A stretch of DNA of 64,000 bases from NCBI GenBank assembly GCA_014239155.1, contig JAAZZQ010000022.1:124001-188000 (forward strand), given 5' to 3'. The first letter of the stretch is position 1. Each line of letters opens with the position of its first letter. The stretch is from Lachnospiraceae bacterium (GTDB lineage Bacteria > Bacillota > Clostridia > Lachnospirales > Lachnospiraceae). A program made the position numbers and the translations under genes. Below the pieces are notes generated by a model. The model saw nothing but the letters and a program-made list of their open reading frames with translations. It was not told the DNA's origin and searched no databases. Below, piece after piece: positions 1 to 7,898 of the stretch.

Positions 1-196
1 CGTGTGGAAGATTAATACCACAAAAAATAAGAGTATAGGGCGGAGTCTGCCGGATGGGTGCCTGTGGAGTTAGGAGAGAAATCAAACAGTTTTGATTACG
101 AGGATAATAAAGCAGAAAACCCATTGGATTTAAACAATGGGTAGTTCACTATAAAATTTGAGAAATAGAATAGCAACTTTGTGTTAGGAGAATATT
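1..196. other. Window edge, no gene recognised
   Basis: No start-to-stop gene could be supported here. A short open frame runs from the window edge to a TAG at about 76 and could be the tail of an upstream gene, but it has no recognisable motif. A small inverted repeat (ACCCATTG at 119-126, CAATGGGT at 134-141) lies before the macro-domain gene; it lacks a T-run, so it is not a clear terminator. A ribosome binding site (TTAGGAG, about 184-190) precedes the ATG at 197. Confidence 0.4.
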
Positions 197-721
197 ATGA
201 TACAGTTTTTAAAGGGAGATATTACGAAAATAGACAATGTGGATGCGATTGTAAATGCGGCAAATAGTAGTTTGCTTGGCGGCGGAGGCGTTGACGGGGC
301 AATACATCGGGCGGCGGGACCAGAATTATTGTTTGAGTGCCGATTGCTTGGTGGTTGCAAGACAGGGCAAGCAAAGATAACAAAGGCATATAGGATTCCT
401 TGTCAATATATTATTCATACTGTTGGACCTGTGTGGAATGGAGGAAGCCACAACGAGGACGAATTGCTTGCCGACTGTTATCGTAATTCGCTTAAGCTTG
501 CCGCAGAGCATAAGATTAGAAAGATTGCATTTCCGTCCATATCAACAGGGATTTATGCATTTCCGGTGGAACGGGCAGCAAGGATTGCAGTGGGAACTGT
601 TCAACAATACTTAAAAGAAAATCAGGATTTGTTTGATATTGTTTTGTGGGTATTGTTTAATGACAGAACCAAGGCTGTTTATTGTGACGCTGCAACATTG
701 TTGATGAAAGAAGAATACTAA
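197..721 (+). CDS. Macro-domain ADP-ribose-binding hydrolase
   Basis: The 174-residue protein is a single macro domain of the YmdB / O-acetyl-ADP-ribose deacetylase type. The ADP-ribose-binding signatures are visible in order: VNAANSSL near residue 20, [14 protein letters not shown] near residues 29-42, and the phosphate loop [10 protein letters not shown] near residue 115. Family members bind ADP-ribose and remove acetyl or ADP-ribosyl groups in the cytosol. The length is normal for a stand-alone macro domain. The start follows TTAGGAG by about seven bases. The HD-domain gene begins two bases after its stop, so the two are probably cotranscribed and may both act on nucleotide-derived signals. 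The substrate is not known from sequence. Confidence 0.9.
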   Translation: MIQFLKGDITKIDNVDAIVNAANSSLLGGGGVDGAIHRAAGPELLFECRLLGGCKTGQAKITKAYRIPCQYIIHTVGPVWNGGSHNEDELLADCYRNSLKLAAEHKIRKIAFPSISTGIYAFPVERAARIAVGTVQQYLKENQDLFDIVLWVLFNDRTKAVYCDAATLLMKEEY

Positions 722-722
722 T

Positions 723-1493
723 ATGAAAATTGACAAACAAAAAGCGTTAAAAGCGTTTCAAGAATACACGACACACTATGATGTGTCAGATGAAAAAGTA
801 AAATTGAAGATTGACCATACTTATAGAGTGTGTGGACTTTGCCAACAGATTGCAGTGCAGTCTGGATTTGATGAAAATGAGATAGAGTTAGCGTGGTTGA
901 CAGGATTGCTGCATGATGTTGGGCGATTTGAACAATTAAAAAGATATGGTACTTTTATAGATGCACAATCCATAGATCATGCAGAATTTGGCGCCAATAT
1001 TTTATTCAAAGAGGGAAGAATTAGAGATTATATTGAGGATGCTTCGGAGGACCAACTGCTTGAAAAAACAGTGCGGTGCCACAGTGCATATCGCGTGCCT
1101 GCTCATTATACAGAGCGCGAGAAAAAGTTTGCAGACCTGCTCCGCGATGCAGATAAGATAGATATTTTAAAGGTTAATATTACTGTGCCAATTGAGGAAA
1201 TCTACAATGTGACTACTTATGACCTGAAACATTGTATAGTGACAGAGGAAGTGATGCAGGCGTTTTTTGAAGAACATGCGGTTCTTCGCAGCTTGAAGAA
1301 AACACCAGTTGATAATTTGGTTGGACATATCTCTCTTGTGTATGAGTTGGTTTATCCAATTAGCCGTAAGCTTGTGCATCAACAAAAGGATTTGGATAAA
1401 CTAATGAGTTTTCAGTCCGAACTTCCGGAAACCAATGCACAATTTGCAAAAATTCGGGAGAAGATAACAACATATATGGAGCAAATCCAGTAA
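723..1493 (+). CDS. HD-domain phosphohydrolase-like protein
   Basis: The 256-residue protein carries an HD domain: an N-terminal H in DHTYRVCGLC, the paired H-D in LLHDVGRFEQ, a further H in IDHAEFGANI and a late D in RDADKIDIL, together forming the expected metal-binding set. HD proteins of this size are metal-dependent phosphatases or phosphodiesterases of nucleotides. The C-terminal ~90 residues are helical and without a recognised domain. It starts two bases after the macro-domain gene and has no leader of its own, so the pair is an operon. The exact substrate cannot be assigned. Confidence is high for the fold and low for the role. Confidence 0.85.
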   Translation: MKIDKQKALKAFQEYTTHYDVSDEKVKLKIDHTYRVCGLCQQIAVQSGFDENEIELAWLTGLLHDVGRFEQLKRYGTFIDAQSIDHAEFGANILFKEGRIRDYIEDASEDQLLEKTVRCHSAYRVPAHYTEREKKFADLLRDADKIDILKVNITVPIEEIYNVTTYDLKHCIVTEEVMQAFFEEHAVLRSLKKTPVDNLVGHISLVYELVYPISRKLVHQQKDLDKLMSFQSELPETNAQFAKIREKITTYMEQIQ

Positions 1494-1908
1494 AAGATTA
1501 GAATCATTACTGTTCATGAGAAGGGAAGGCATGTCTTTTTGATAAGGGCGGCAGTGAGGCAAACAGTGGCGGCGGTTAGCTTATGGGATATATCAATGAT
1601 CCTGCAAGTAGGTCGTGTGATTTGGGTATTCCGTGTGTCGAGTGTTATGGCGTGCGTCTTGTCTATTTTTATCATGATCCAGAGCGATTTTGGAAATATA
1701 TCCGATCAGTACGAAAACTTTAAGAGTTGCGTTATCTCACACAGAGGAGGCGATTACCTCTTGGCGTGGGATATTTTTTCGGTTTATACAAATAAAAGCC
1801 CTATAACACGATAGACGCCGTCCGGTTTTGTGTGAGGGATATTTTTCGTTTTAGAAATATAGATAAATAAAAGATTTTAGGTAATATTTGAGAATATTAT
1901 AGAAAGGA
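1494..1908. other. 415-base gap with a possible gene remnant
   Basis: No intact gene is supported. A 46-codon frame (1583-1723) is described separately. Downstream, AGAGG at 1744-1748 can pair with CCTCT at about 1756-1761, a short hairpin without a clear T-run. AT-rich sequence at 1840-1900 may hold the promoter of the following exporter gene, but no clean -35/-10 pair was found. Confidence 0.5.
1583..1723 (+). pseudogene. Possible C-terminal gene remnant (46 codons)
   Basis: This frame encodes 46 residues beginning MGYINDPASRSCDLG and including GVRLVYFYHDPERFWKYIR, then stops. Its composition (aromatic, charged, Cys-containing, protein-like) is unlike the low-complexity products of the other frames here. 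An in-frame TAG lies one codon before the ATG and there is no ribosome binding site, so it looks like the end of a larger decayed gene, possibly frameshifted. I do not recognise the family. It could also be a chance open frame. Confidence 0.3.
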
Positions 1909-1926
1909 ATGTGGAAACAAAAGATT

Positions 1927-2829
1927 ATGAACAAATTTATTTTTCGGCAGTCTATGATTTTATTTATGGCTGCCACAGTTTGGGGAGTTGCCTTTGTTGC
2001 GCAGAGTGTGGGAATGGACTATGTGGGACCCTACACTTTTATTGCAGTGAGAAATGTCGTTGCGTTGGCAGTTCTTGTACCCTGCGCGATATTTATGGAC
2101 AGGAATCGCCAAGGAAAGGGCACAGAGGAACGACATTATCAAAAAGAAGACAAAAAAGTATTAGTGATTGGTGGTATTTGTTGCGGCATCTGTCTTTTTA
2201 CAGCAAGTACGCTACAACAGTTTGGAGTGAAGTACACCACAGTAGGAAAAGCGGGCTTTATCACAGCGATGTATCTTGTGATTGTGCCAGTTTTTGGACT
2301 GTTTCTCAAAAAAAAGACCGGATTCAAGGTATGGATTGCAGTAGTGCTTGCCTCGTTGGGGCTTTATTTATTGTGCATTACAAAAGGGGATTTTCGGCTG
2401 CAAAAAGGGGATCTCTATATGTTGGGGTGCGCTGCTGTCTTTGCAGTACATATTCTAGTTATAGATCATTTCTCACCGCTGGTAGACGGCGTCAAGCTCT
2501 CCTGTATACAAACGTTTACCAATGCAGTACTTGGGGCGGTTATGATGCTTTTACTGGAACAACCACACCTGTCTGAAATTATTGCAGCATGGTTGCCAAT
2601 TCTATATGCAGGTGCGCTTTCAAGCGGTGTAGGATACACATTTCAGATTATTGGACAGAAGGGCATGAATCCTACAGCGGCTTCTCTAATCTTAAGTTTG
2701 GAGTCTGTGATTTCTGTGTTGGCTGGATGGCTGTTGCTCCATCAAGTACTTACTACAAGGGAAATAGCGGGCTGTGTGCTTGCTTTTGCAGCGATTATTT
2801 TGGTTCAGTTGCCTGAACGCAGGAAATGA
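1927..2829 (+). CDS. EamA/DMT-family transporter
   Basis: This is an integral membrane protein of about 300 residues with roughly ten hydrophobic segments arranged as two EamA repeats, the layout of the drug/metabolite transporter (RhaT/YdcZ-like) superfamily. Typical N-terminal signatures are AATVWGVAFVAQ and GPYTFIAVRN; the second repeat has GYTFQIIGQKGMNPTAAS and SLESVISVLAGW. Members export metabolites, amino acids or drugs; the substrate cannot be read from sequence. An in-frame ATG exists at 1909, but the AGAAAGG site ends only one base before it, and family similarity begins at MNKFIFRQ, so 1927 is preferred. A chemoreceptor follows after its own promoter. Confidence 0.85.
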   Translation: MNKFIFRQSMILFMAATVWGVAFVAQSVGMDYVGPYTFIAVRNVVALAVLVPCAIFMDRNRQGKGTEERHYQKEDKKVLVIGGICCGICLFTASTLQQFGVKYTTVGKAGFITAMYLVIVPVFGLFLKKKTGFKVWIAVVLASLGLYLLCITKGDFRLQKGDLYMLGCAAVFAVHILVIDHFSPLVDGVKLSCIQTFTNAVLGAVMMLLLEQPHLSEIIAAWLPILYAGALSSGVGYTFQIIGQKGMNPTAASLILSLESVISVLAGWLLLHQVLTTREIAGCVLAFAAIILVQLPERRK

Positions 2830-2830
2830 C

Positions 2831-2859
2831 TTGAATTTCATGAAAAGATACACTATACT
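2831..2859 (+). promoter_or_regulatory. SigA-type promoter of the chemoreceptor gene
   Basis: TTGAAT (2831-2836) and TATACT (2854-2859) are separated by 17 bases and lie about 40 bases before the chemoreceptor start. No SigD (TAAA-N15-GCCGATAA) promoter is visible, which is unusual because chemoreceptor genes are often SigD-driven in Firmicutes. Confidence 0.6.
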
Positions 2860-2896
2860 TGTATTATATTAATTTGTAACAGGGGGAATTATACAC

Positions 2897-4243
2897 ATGG
2901 AAAACAAGAAATACAGGAAAGTTTCTATTATAGTAACAATCAGTGTTTTAATGTTTATTGTTCTTGTAATTGCTTTTTCTATCAACAATATTGCTGCGTG
3001 TAAAATGATGGAAAATGAAGTTGTGAAAGCTTCTGGCATTACAATGGCGGAAGCAAGAGCACAAGTCATGGGAACTGTCAAGGCTGCAACAATGGTAAGT
3101 TTTATTGTAGGAATGATTGCGTTGGTAATTTTAGCTGTTTTTATAGAGTTTTTGCTTGTAAAACCACTCAAAAAAACAGTGGCGGAGATTCACAGGATTG
3201 CGCGTTATGACTTAACGGAAGGAGATATGGCAGAGATTCGTGCGATGTACACAAGGAAAGATGAGATTGGAAGCATTAGCAGAAATATTATATTGATGTA
3301 TGATAATTTGCGGGATATTGTGAAACAGATTGATCAGACGGCAGGCGCACTGTCCAATAATGCGGGGGCGTTAGCAGAGCACACGACACAGATTAAACAT
3401 TCGTCAGACGAGATTAATACAACCATGAATGATCTGAGCAATGCAGCCATGTCGCAGGCGGGGGAAGCGACAACCAGTGCAAATGAAGTTGCAAAGTTGG
3501 ATGAGCTGATTATACAAAATATCTGTGATACTGAAAATCTTAAAAGTAATGCGAAAGAAATGGAACGGGTAAAAAATAATGGTCTTACCGCAATTAAAGA
3601 TTTGATGGAAAAGACAGCAAAAAGTCGGGAAAGTATTGGCGTTGTGCGAGATGCAATGCGGCAGAATAATGAGCAGGCGCAGAAGATTGAGGCGACAAGC
3701 CAGAAAATTAATGACATTGCCGATCAGACGAATCTTCTTTCCTTAAACGCGGCGATTGAGGCTGCGAGAGCCGGAGATGCGGGAAGAGGTTTTGCTGTTG
3801 TGGCAGAGGAAATCAGAGGGCTTGCGGAAGAGACAAACAGCCTGACCAATGAGATTGGTATAATTATTCAAGAACTTTTGGACAAAACTGCAGACGCAAC
3901 TAGGAATATGGAAACGATGGAGCAGATTTTTCAGGAGCAGGAAAATAGTGTAGGTGATACCAAGGAAAATTTTGTTCAGATAGAACAGTGTCTTGAGAGT
4001 GTGCAGTCAAGTGTTGATACGTTGTATGAATCTAGTACGAATATGACAGGAAGCAAGCAGATTATTGTGGAAATGATTGATGGAATGTCGGCTACTTCCG
4101 AAGAGAATGCAGCGGGCAGTGAGGAAGTGTTGGCAGCAGTGGAGACACAAAACAGCGTAATTACAAATATTGCGGATATGACGCAAGGTTTATCAGCATT
4201 GGCAGCGGAACTCGCAGAGCAGGCACATAAATTTACATATTAA
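2897..4243 (+). CDS. Methyl-accepting chemotaxis protein, minimal sensor
   Basis: The 448-residue chemoreceptor has two membrane segments (about residues 9-30 and 60-84) separated by only ~30 residues, then a HAMP-like linker ([13 protein letters not shown]) and a long cytoplasmic coiled coil. The kinase-control hairpin tip is unmistakable: [20 protein letters not shown] followed by [18 protein letters not shown]. It should signal to CheA and CheW encoded at 45508-48218. The tiny outside loop leaves no room for a conventional ligand domain, so the stimulus may be sensed in the membrane or through a partner. The start follows CAGGGGG by about ten bases. It forms a single-gene unit. Confidence 0.95.
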   Translation: MENKKYRKVSIIVTISVLMFIVLVIAFSINNIAACKMMENEVVKASGITMAEARAQVMGTVKAATMVSFIVGMIALVILAVFIEFLLVKPLKKTVAEIHRIARYDLTEGDMAEIRAMYTRKDEIGSISRNIILMYDNLRDIVKQIDQTAGALSNNAGALAEHTTQIKHSSDEINTTMNDLSNAAMSQAGEATTSANEVAKLDELIIQNICDTENLKSNAKEMERVKNNGLTAIKDLMEKTAKSRESIGVVRDAMRQNNEQAQKIEATSQKINDIADQTNLLSLNAAIEAARAGDAGRGFAVVAEEIRGLAEETNSLTNEIGIIIQELLDKTADATRNMETMEQIFQEQENSVGDTKENFVQIEQCLESVQSSVDTLYESSTNMTGSKQIIVEMIDGMSATSEENAAGSEEVLAAVETQNSVITNIADMTQGLSALAAELAEQAHKFTY

Positions 4244-4260
4244 AAAGTAAGGAAGGGATT

Positions 4261-4363
4261 AAAGGGTGAAAGAAAAAAAAGAGAAAGGGATAAAATGCAA
4301 ACACATATCTTTCACCCTTTGTGTTTGCGCCTCAAATGAAAATGCAAGCATTTTCGCTTGAGG
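4261..4363 (+). promoter_or_regulatory. Three interleaved hairpins before the M18 gene
   Basis: AAAGGGTGAAAG (4261-4272) pairs exactly with CTTTCACCCTTT (4309-4320). GCAAACAC (4297-4304), inside that loop, pairs with GTGTTTGC (4321-4328) just outside it, so these two helices are interleaved: alternative or pseudoknotted. A third stem joins 4330-4345 to 4348-4363 (16 positions, one mismatch and one wobble), and its 3' arm ends in TTGAGG, the only ribosome-binding-like sequence before the aminopeptidase start. No T-run follows, so a plain terminator is unlikely. A translational control leader is inferred. Confidence 0.5.
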
Positions 4364-4376
4364 CTTGGTGCAAAAA

Positions 4377-5780
4377 ATGAAAAAGGATAATCTATGGCGT
4401 AAGTATACGAATGAGGAGAAAAAGAAAGTACAAGAAGTTTGTGATAGATACAAAGACTGCTTGAACCACGGCAAGACAGAGCGCGAATGTGTATCCCAAG
4501 CAGTAGAGATTGCACAGAAAAATGGTTATAAGGAGTTGTTTGAGACACTTGAAAAAGGGGAGCCTATAAAGGTGGGCGATAAGCTTTATGCTGTGCAGAT
4601 GGATAAGAGTGTTGTACTTTTTCAGATTGGTAAGAAATTATTGTCTGATGGAATGAATATTCTTGGAGCACATATTGATTCCCCTAGAATTGATATAAAA
4701 CAGAATCCGTTGTACGAGAAGGAAGGCTTTGCATATTTTGATACACATTACTATGGCGGTATTAAAAAATATCAATGGACTGCAATTCCTTTGGCAATTC
4801 ATGGTGTGATTGCAAAGAAAGATGGAACAATCATTTCTGTCAGTATCGGTGAAAAGGAGGATGAACCAGTGTTTGTTATCTCGGATTTATTGGTACATTT
4901 GTCTGGAAAACAGATGGCAGAGAAAGCATCAGAAGTAATCAAAGGAGAGAATCTTGACCTGTTAATTGGAAATTGTCCAATCGAACAAGATGAGACACTA
5001 GATCAGGAGGAGAAGGAGGCGCTCAAGGCAAATATCTTAAAAATTCTTGCAGAATCTTATGATATTGAGGAGGAGGATTTGCTCTCAGCAGAATTAGAAA
5101 TTGTTCCAGCAGGAAAAGCAAGAGATTTGGGACTTGACAGAAGCATGATTCTTGGCTATGGCCATGATGACAGGGTATGTGCATTTACATCTGTCTTTGC
5201 AATGATGAATCTGGCAGAAGAAGTTACAGAGAGGACTTTGTGCTGTATTCTAGTGGACAAAGAGGAAATTGGAAATGCGGGTGCGACTGGCGCAGAGTCT
5301 CGTTTCTTTGAAAATACTGTGGCAGAACTTATCGCTGCTACAGAAAAGGATTCTCAACTTCTTGTGCGCCGTGCTCTGGCAAATTCTAAGATGCTGTCCT
5401 CAGATGTCAGTGCAGGATATGACCCATTGTATGCCGATGTATTTGAGAAAAATAACGCTGCATTTCTGGCGAGAGGACTTGCTTTCAATAAATATACAGG
5501 TTCGGGTGGAAAATCAGGATCGAGCGATGCCAATGCGAAGTATGTGGCAAGGATTCGGAAAATTATGGATGATGCAGATATTATGTATCAGTTTTGTGAA
5601 TTGGGAAAAGTTGATGCAGGCGGTGGCGGAACGATTGCGCGAGTCATGGCAAAATATGGTATGAATGTGATTGACAGCGGAGTGGCTGTAATCAATATGC
5701 ATGCGCCATATGAAGTTGTTAGCAAGGCGGATGTGTATGAGGCTGTGCAAGGGTACACAGCATTTTTAAAAAGGGCTTAG
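4377..5780 (+). CDS. M18-family aminopeptidase
   Basis: The ~467-residue protein matches the M18 (aminopeptidase I) zinc metallopeptidases. Visible signatures are GAHIDSPRIDIKQNPLYE (first metal His-x-Asp), LVDKEEIGNAGATGAESRF (catalytic Glu pair), GYGHDDRVCAFTS, and GGKSGSSDANAKYVARI near the C terminus with NMHAPYEVVSKADV at the end. It removes N-terminal, often acidic, residues from peptides in the cytosol. The start is uncertain: TTG 4365, GTG 4368 and ATG 4377 are in frame; the ATG is chosen by convention, although TTGAGG (4358-4363) is better spaced for GTG 4368. It is followed at once by a terminator whose loop contains the stop codon. Confidence 0.93.
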   Translation: MKKDNLWRKYTNEEKKKVQEVCDRYKDCLNHGKTERECVSQAVEIAQKNGYKELFETLEKGEPIKVGDKLYAVQMDKSVVLFQIGKKLLSDGMNILGAHIDSPRIDIKQNPLYEKEGFAYFDTHYYGGIKKYQWTAIPLAIHGVIAKKDGTIISVSIGEKEDEPVFVISDLLVHLSGKQMAEKASEVIKGENLDLLIGNCPIEQDETLDQEEKEALKANILKILAESYDIEEEDLLSAELEIVPAGKARDLGLDRSMILGYGHDDRVCAFTSVFAMMNLAEEVTERTLCCILVDKEEIGNAGATGAESRFFENTVAELIAATEKDSQLLVRRALANSKMLSSDVSAGYDPLYADVFEKNNAAFLARGLAFNKYTGSGGKSGSSDANAKYVARIRKIMDDADIMYQFCELGKVDAGGGGTIARVMAKYGMNVIDSGVAVINMHAPYEVVSKADVYEAVQGYTAFLKRA

Positions 5781-5791
5781 GCCCTTTTTTT
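5770..5791 (+). terminator. Intrinsic terminator of the M18 gene
   Basis: AAAGGGC (5770-5776) pairs with GCCCTTT (5781-5787) around the loop TTAG, followed by a run of T to 5791. The stop codon TAG (5778-5780) lies inside the loop, so translation termination and the terminator overlap. Confidence 0.85.
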
Positions 5792-5877
5792 ATGCACATG
5801 GGCACCCAAAGGAATATTGTCAGCAAGCTGACGGGTGCTCAGCGCACGAGTAGGAAAGAAAACTTTCCTACTCGATT
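5792..5877. repeat. Modular two-hairpin element, copy 1
   Basis: It begins exactly where the terminator T-run ends (ATGCACATGGG). Hairpin 1: GCACCC (5802-5807) pairs with GGGTGC (5833-5838), the inner stem GTCAGC (5819-5824) pairs with GCTGAC (5827-5832), and 11 unpaired bases AAAGGAATATT (5808-5818) lie on the 5' side only. Hairpin 2: GAGTAGGAAAG (5848-5858) pairs perfectly with CTTTCCTACTC (5863-5873), then GATT. Related copies are at 13809, 39057, 56541 and a degraded one at 7836. Confidence 0.85.
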
Positions 5878-5907
5878 GTGAAGATTTGCACCTATAATAA
5901 AAATATC

Positions 5908-5966
5908 TTGACATATATATCGTATAATGATATATTAAGAATATGATATATCATTATACGATATAT
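5908..5966 (+). promoter_or_regulatory. padR promoter and 21-bp inverted-repeat operator
   Basis: TTGACA (5908-5913), a 17-base spacer and TATATT (5931-5936) form a near-consensus SigA promoter. A perfect 21-base inverted repeat (arms 5915-5935 and 5946-5966, core ATATATCG/CGATATAT) overlaps the spacer and -10 region. This is the arrangement expected for negative autoregulation by the PadR protein encoded next; binding by PadR is an inference. Confidence 0.75.
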
Positions 5967-6020
5967 TGGCAACTGATATAAAAGCGAAGTTGAGCTGTGG
6001 AAGGAGGCAGAACTGACTTT

Positions 6021-6344
6021 ATGGCAGAGCGGGAGAATCCCTTGACGGAGGCAGTATACTATATTCTTTTAGCGCTTAGAAAACCCAATCATGGATATGG
6101 CATTATTCAAGAGGTAGAACAGTTGACTGGTGGGCGCGTGATACTAGGAGCAGGAACTTTGTATGGGGCGATACAGACTCTTTTAAAAAAGAAATGGATT
6201 GATATTTATAGTATTGACACAGAGTCCAGAAAAAAGAAGGAATATATGATTACAGATTTGGGAAGACAAGTCTTTGAGACAGAGCGACAGCGATTGGAAG
6301 AATTGCTAGAAAATGCAAAATTAATGCACATTGAGAAAAAATAA
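6021..6344 (+). CDS. PadR-family transcriptional regulator
   Basis: The ~107-residue protein is a short PadR-type winged helix: NPLTEAVYYILLALRKPNHG opens the domain, HGYGIIQEVEQLTGGRV and LGAGTLYGAIQTLLKKKWI are family signatures, and a C-terminal helix serves for dimerisation. PadR proteins repress a neighbouring transporter or membrane gene and respond to small molecules or envelope stress. The ATG at 6021 follows AAGGAGG by 13 bases; an upstream GTG at 5997 precedes that site and is not used here. The DUF2812 gene follows 15 bases later, a standard PadR/DUF2812 pair. Confidence 0.9.
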   Translation: MAERENPLTEAVYYILLALRKPNHGYGIIQEVEQLTGGRVILGAGTLYGAIQTLLKKKWIDIYSIDTESRKKKEYMITDLGRQVFETERQRLEELLENAKLMHIEKK

Positions 6345-6359
6345 GAAAGGAAATTAAAA

Positions 6360-7055
6360 ATGATTCGATTTCGTTTATATCTCGATAAAGATGCAAAGGA
6401 ACAGTGGTTAAATCAGATGGCGGCAGAGGGATGGGCAATGGAAACTTTTTTTGCGGGGATTTATCAATTTACTGCCTGTGAAAAAGGAGCGTATACCTAT
6501 CGTGTTGATTTTGGAGATAGATTATTTTCTGTTAGCAATGATTATCGAGAGTTAATGCAGGATGCAGGAATCCAGATAATACAGACATGGGGATATTGGG
6601 TGATATTGCGAAAAAAAGCGTCGGAGGGAGCATTTGCGCTCTATACAGATTTGGCTTCAAGTATTGAGCACTATCAAAAAATTCGCAGGATGTTTCGGGT
6701 TGTCACTATATTGGAAATGATTTGCTTGTTTGTAGAACTCTATGTTGGAGCCAAGGGAATTATGCTGGGCTATGGGTGTGCGCTTTTGATTGCAGCAATG
6801 TTGGTAGCAGTAGTCAATGCGGTGTTTCAGACAAACCGTAAGATTGCAGAACTAGAAGAGAAAATGACGGGGATTTCAACAAAACACAAAAATACATATG
6901 TGTCTGTCTTTTTGGCAGTTGGATTATTGATAAACAGTTGTGCTTTTTTGCTGATGGAATATATACCACATGCAGTGACAAGAGGGTTGCAGATTATAGC
7001 GATTGCATTCATGCTTGTTGGAGTGGCGAAAACCTGCACAAAAAGTTTGTTTTGA
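6360..7055 (+). CDS. DUF2812-domain membrane protein
   Basis: The 231-residue protein starts with a soluble DUF2812 domain (RLYLDKDAKEQWLNQMAAEG, then a tryptophan- and tyrosine-rich stretch to about residue 85) and continues with about four hydrophobic segments (roughly 115-160 and 178-228). DUF2812 proteins are regularly encoded next to PadR regulators in Firmicutes; their biochemical function is unknown. The 15-base gap and shared promoter at 5908 argue for cotranscription and control by the upstream regulator. A second partial match to the operator core (TGATATCGTATATT, about 7343-7356) lies before the next gene. Confidence 0.8.
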   Translation: MIRFRLYLDKDAKEQWLNQMAAEGWAMETFFAGIYQFTACEKGAYTYRVDFGDRLFSVSNDYRELMQDAGIQIIQTWGYWVILRKKASEGAFALYTDLASSIEHYQKIRRMFRVVTILEMICLFVELYVGAKGIMLGYGCALLIAAMLVAVVNAVFQTNRKIAELEEKMTGISTKHKNTYVSVFLAVGLLINSCAFLLMEYIPHAVTRGLQIIAIAFMLVGVAKTCTKSLF

Positions 7056-7127
7056 CAATAAGACAAAACAGCTACAATGATTTGCAGAGAAAATGGGTAT
7101 ACTGATTGTGTGGTTAAGAACTGTAAG

Positions 7128-7277
7128 TTACAGTTCAGTCTAGGACTTTGCACTGCGCTGCAAATTATGGCTTATATAAGCCGCGTAAGAAAACGTAGTG
7201 GCTTAAGATGCATCAAGCCATCGCGAAGCGGTTTTGCATGGCTTGATGCGTTACAGTTTGGCAAGGCTGAACTGTAA
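7128..7277. repeat. 150-bp palindromic element, copy 1
   Basis: Perfect 11-base terminal inverted repeats TTACAGTTCAG (7128-7138) and CTGAACTGTAA (7267-7277) bound a unit with internal palindromes: CTTTGCACTGC..GCTGCAAA near 7146-7164 and GATGCATCAAGCCA..GCATGGCTTGATGC near 7208-7249. The same internal blocks recur in order at 55384-55520 between rpsB and tsf. No protein is supported inside it. It looks like a short non-autonomous mobile element. Confidence 0.75.
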
Positions 7278-7371
7278 AGACTACATGCGGTGTGCAAATC
7301 AGCTTTGTTGACAGATTATGAATTCGCATGCCTGCAATAAAATGATATCGTATATTAAGGAGGTATAAAAA

Positions 7372-7806
7372 TTGGTAGAACAGGACACAATTAGGCTTTT
7401 GCGAGAGTGCGACGCAGGGATTAAAATGGGAATTTCATCAATTGATGATGTTATTGACTATGTAAGTCATGATAAGCTGCGAAAATGTCTTGAGGATTGC
7501 AAGACGAAACATGTTGCGTTGCAGCATGAAATGGAGGGGATGCTTGCCGAATATCATGATGATGGAAAAGAGCCAAATATTATGGCAAAAAGTATGTCTT
7601 GGATGAAAACAAATGTAAAATTAGTGATGAACGAATCCGATCATACAATTGCAGATTTAATGACAGATGGCTGCAATATGGGGGTTAAATCATTACACAA
7701 ATATCTAAATGAATATAAAGCCGCAGAGGAGAAAGCTAAAGACATTGCAAAGAGGCTGATCAATATTGAGGAAAAGCTTACGCTGGAAATTAGAGAATTT
7801 TTGTAG
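7372..7806 (+). CDS. DUF2383-like four-helix protein
   Basis: The 144-residue protein is entirely helical, with no signal peptide and no hydrophobic segment. Spacing and composition resemble the ferritin-like DUF2383 / PA2169 group: DAGIKMGISSIDDVIDYV at the start, KCLEDCKTKHVALQHEME, then SMSWMKTNVKLVM and a closing helix. It starts with TTG, justified by TAAGGAGG (about 7356-7363) eight bases earlier and the lack of an alternative ATG. It stands alone, closed by a strong terminator. The role is unknown. Confidence 0.7.
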   Translation: MVEQDTIRLLRECDAGIKMGISSIDDVIDYVSHDKLRKCLEDCKTKHVALQHEMEGMLAEYHDDGKEPNIMAKSMSWMKTNVKLVMNESDHTIADLMTDGCNMGVKSLHKYLNEYKAAEEKAKDIAKRLINIEEKLTLEIREFL

Positions 7807-7810
7807 AAAG

Positions 7811-7835
7811 AGACAGGCAGTTTTGCCTGTCTTTT
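7811..7835 (+). terminator. Intrinsic terminator of the DUF2383-like gene
   Basis: AGACAGGCA (7811-7819) pairs with TGCCTGTCT (7824-7832) around GTTT, followed by TTT. Nine base pairs. Confidence 0.85.
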
Positions 7836-7866
7836 ATGCGCATGGCCACCAAAAGGAAGATGGTTG
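7836..7866. repeat. Degraded copy of the two-hairpin element
   Basis: Immediately after the terminator T-run, ATGCGCATGGCCACC and then AAAAGGAAGAT mirror the opening ATGCACATGGGCACCC and bulge AAAGGAATATT of the complete copies. The inner stem and second hairpin are missing. Confidence 0.5.
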
Positions 7867-7898
7867 AAGTATCTTTTTTATTTTGGAAAGGCACTTAA

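Noticed and set aside
1539-1814. 91-codon open frame with TTG start
   Set aside because: No ribosome binding site, odd composition, and an overlapping frame (1583-1723) looks more protein-like.
7077-7277. 66-codon open frame
   Set aside because: It runs through the palindromic element with perfect termini; composition is dictated by the repeat.
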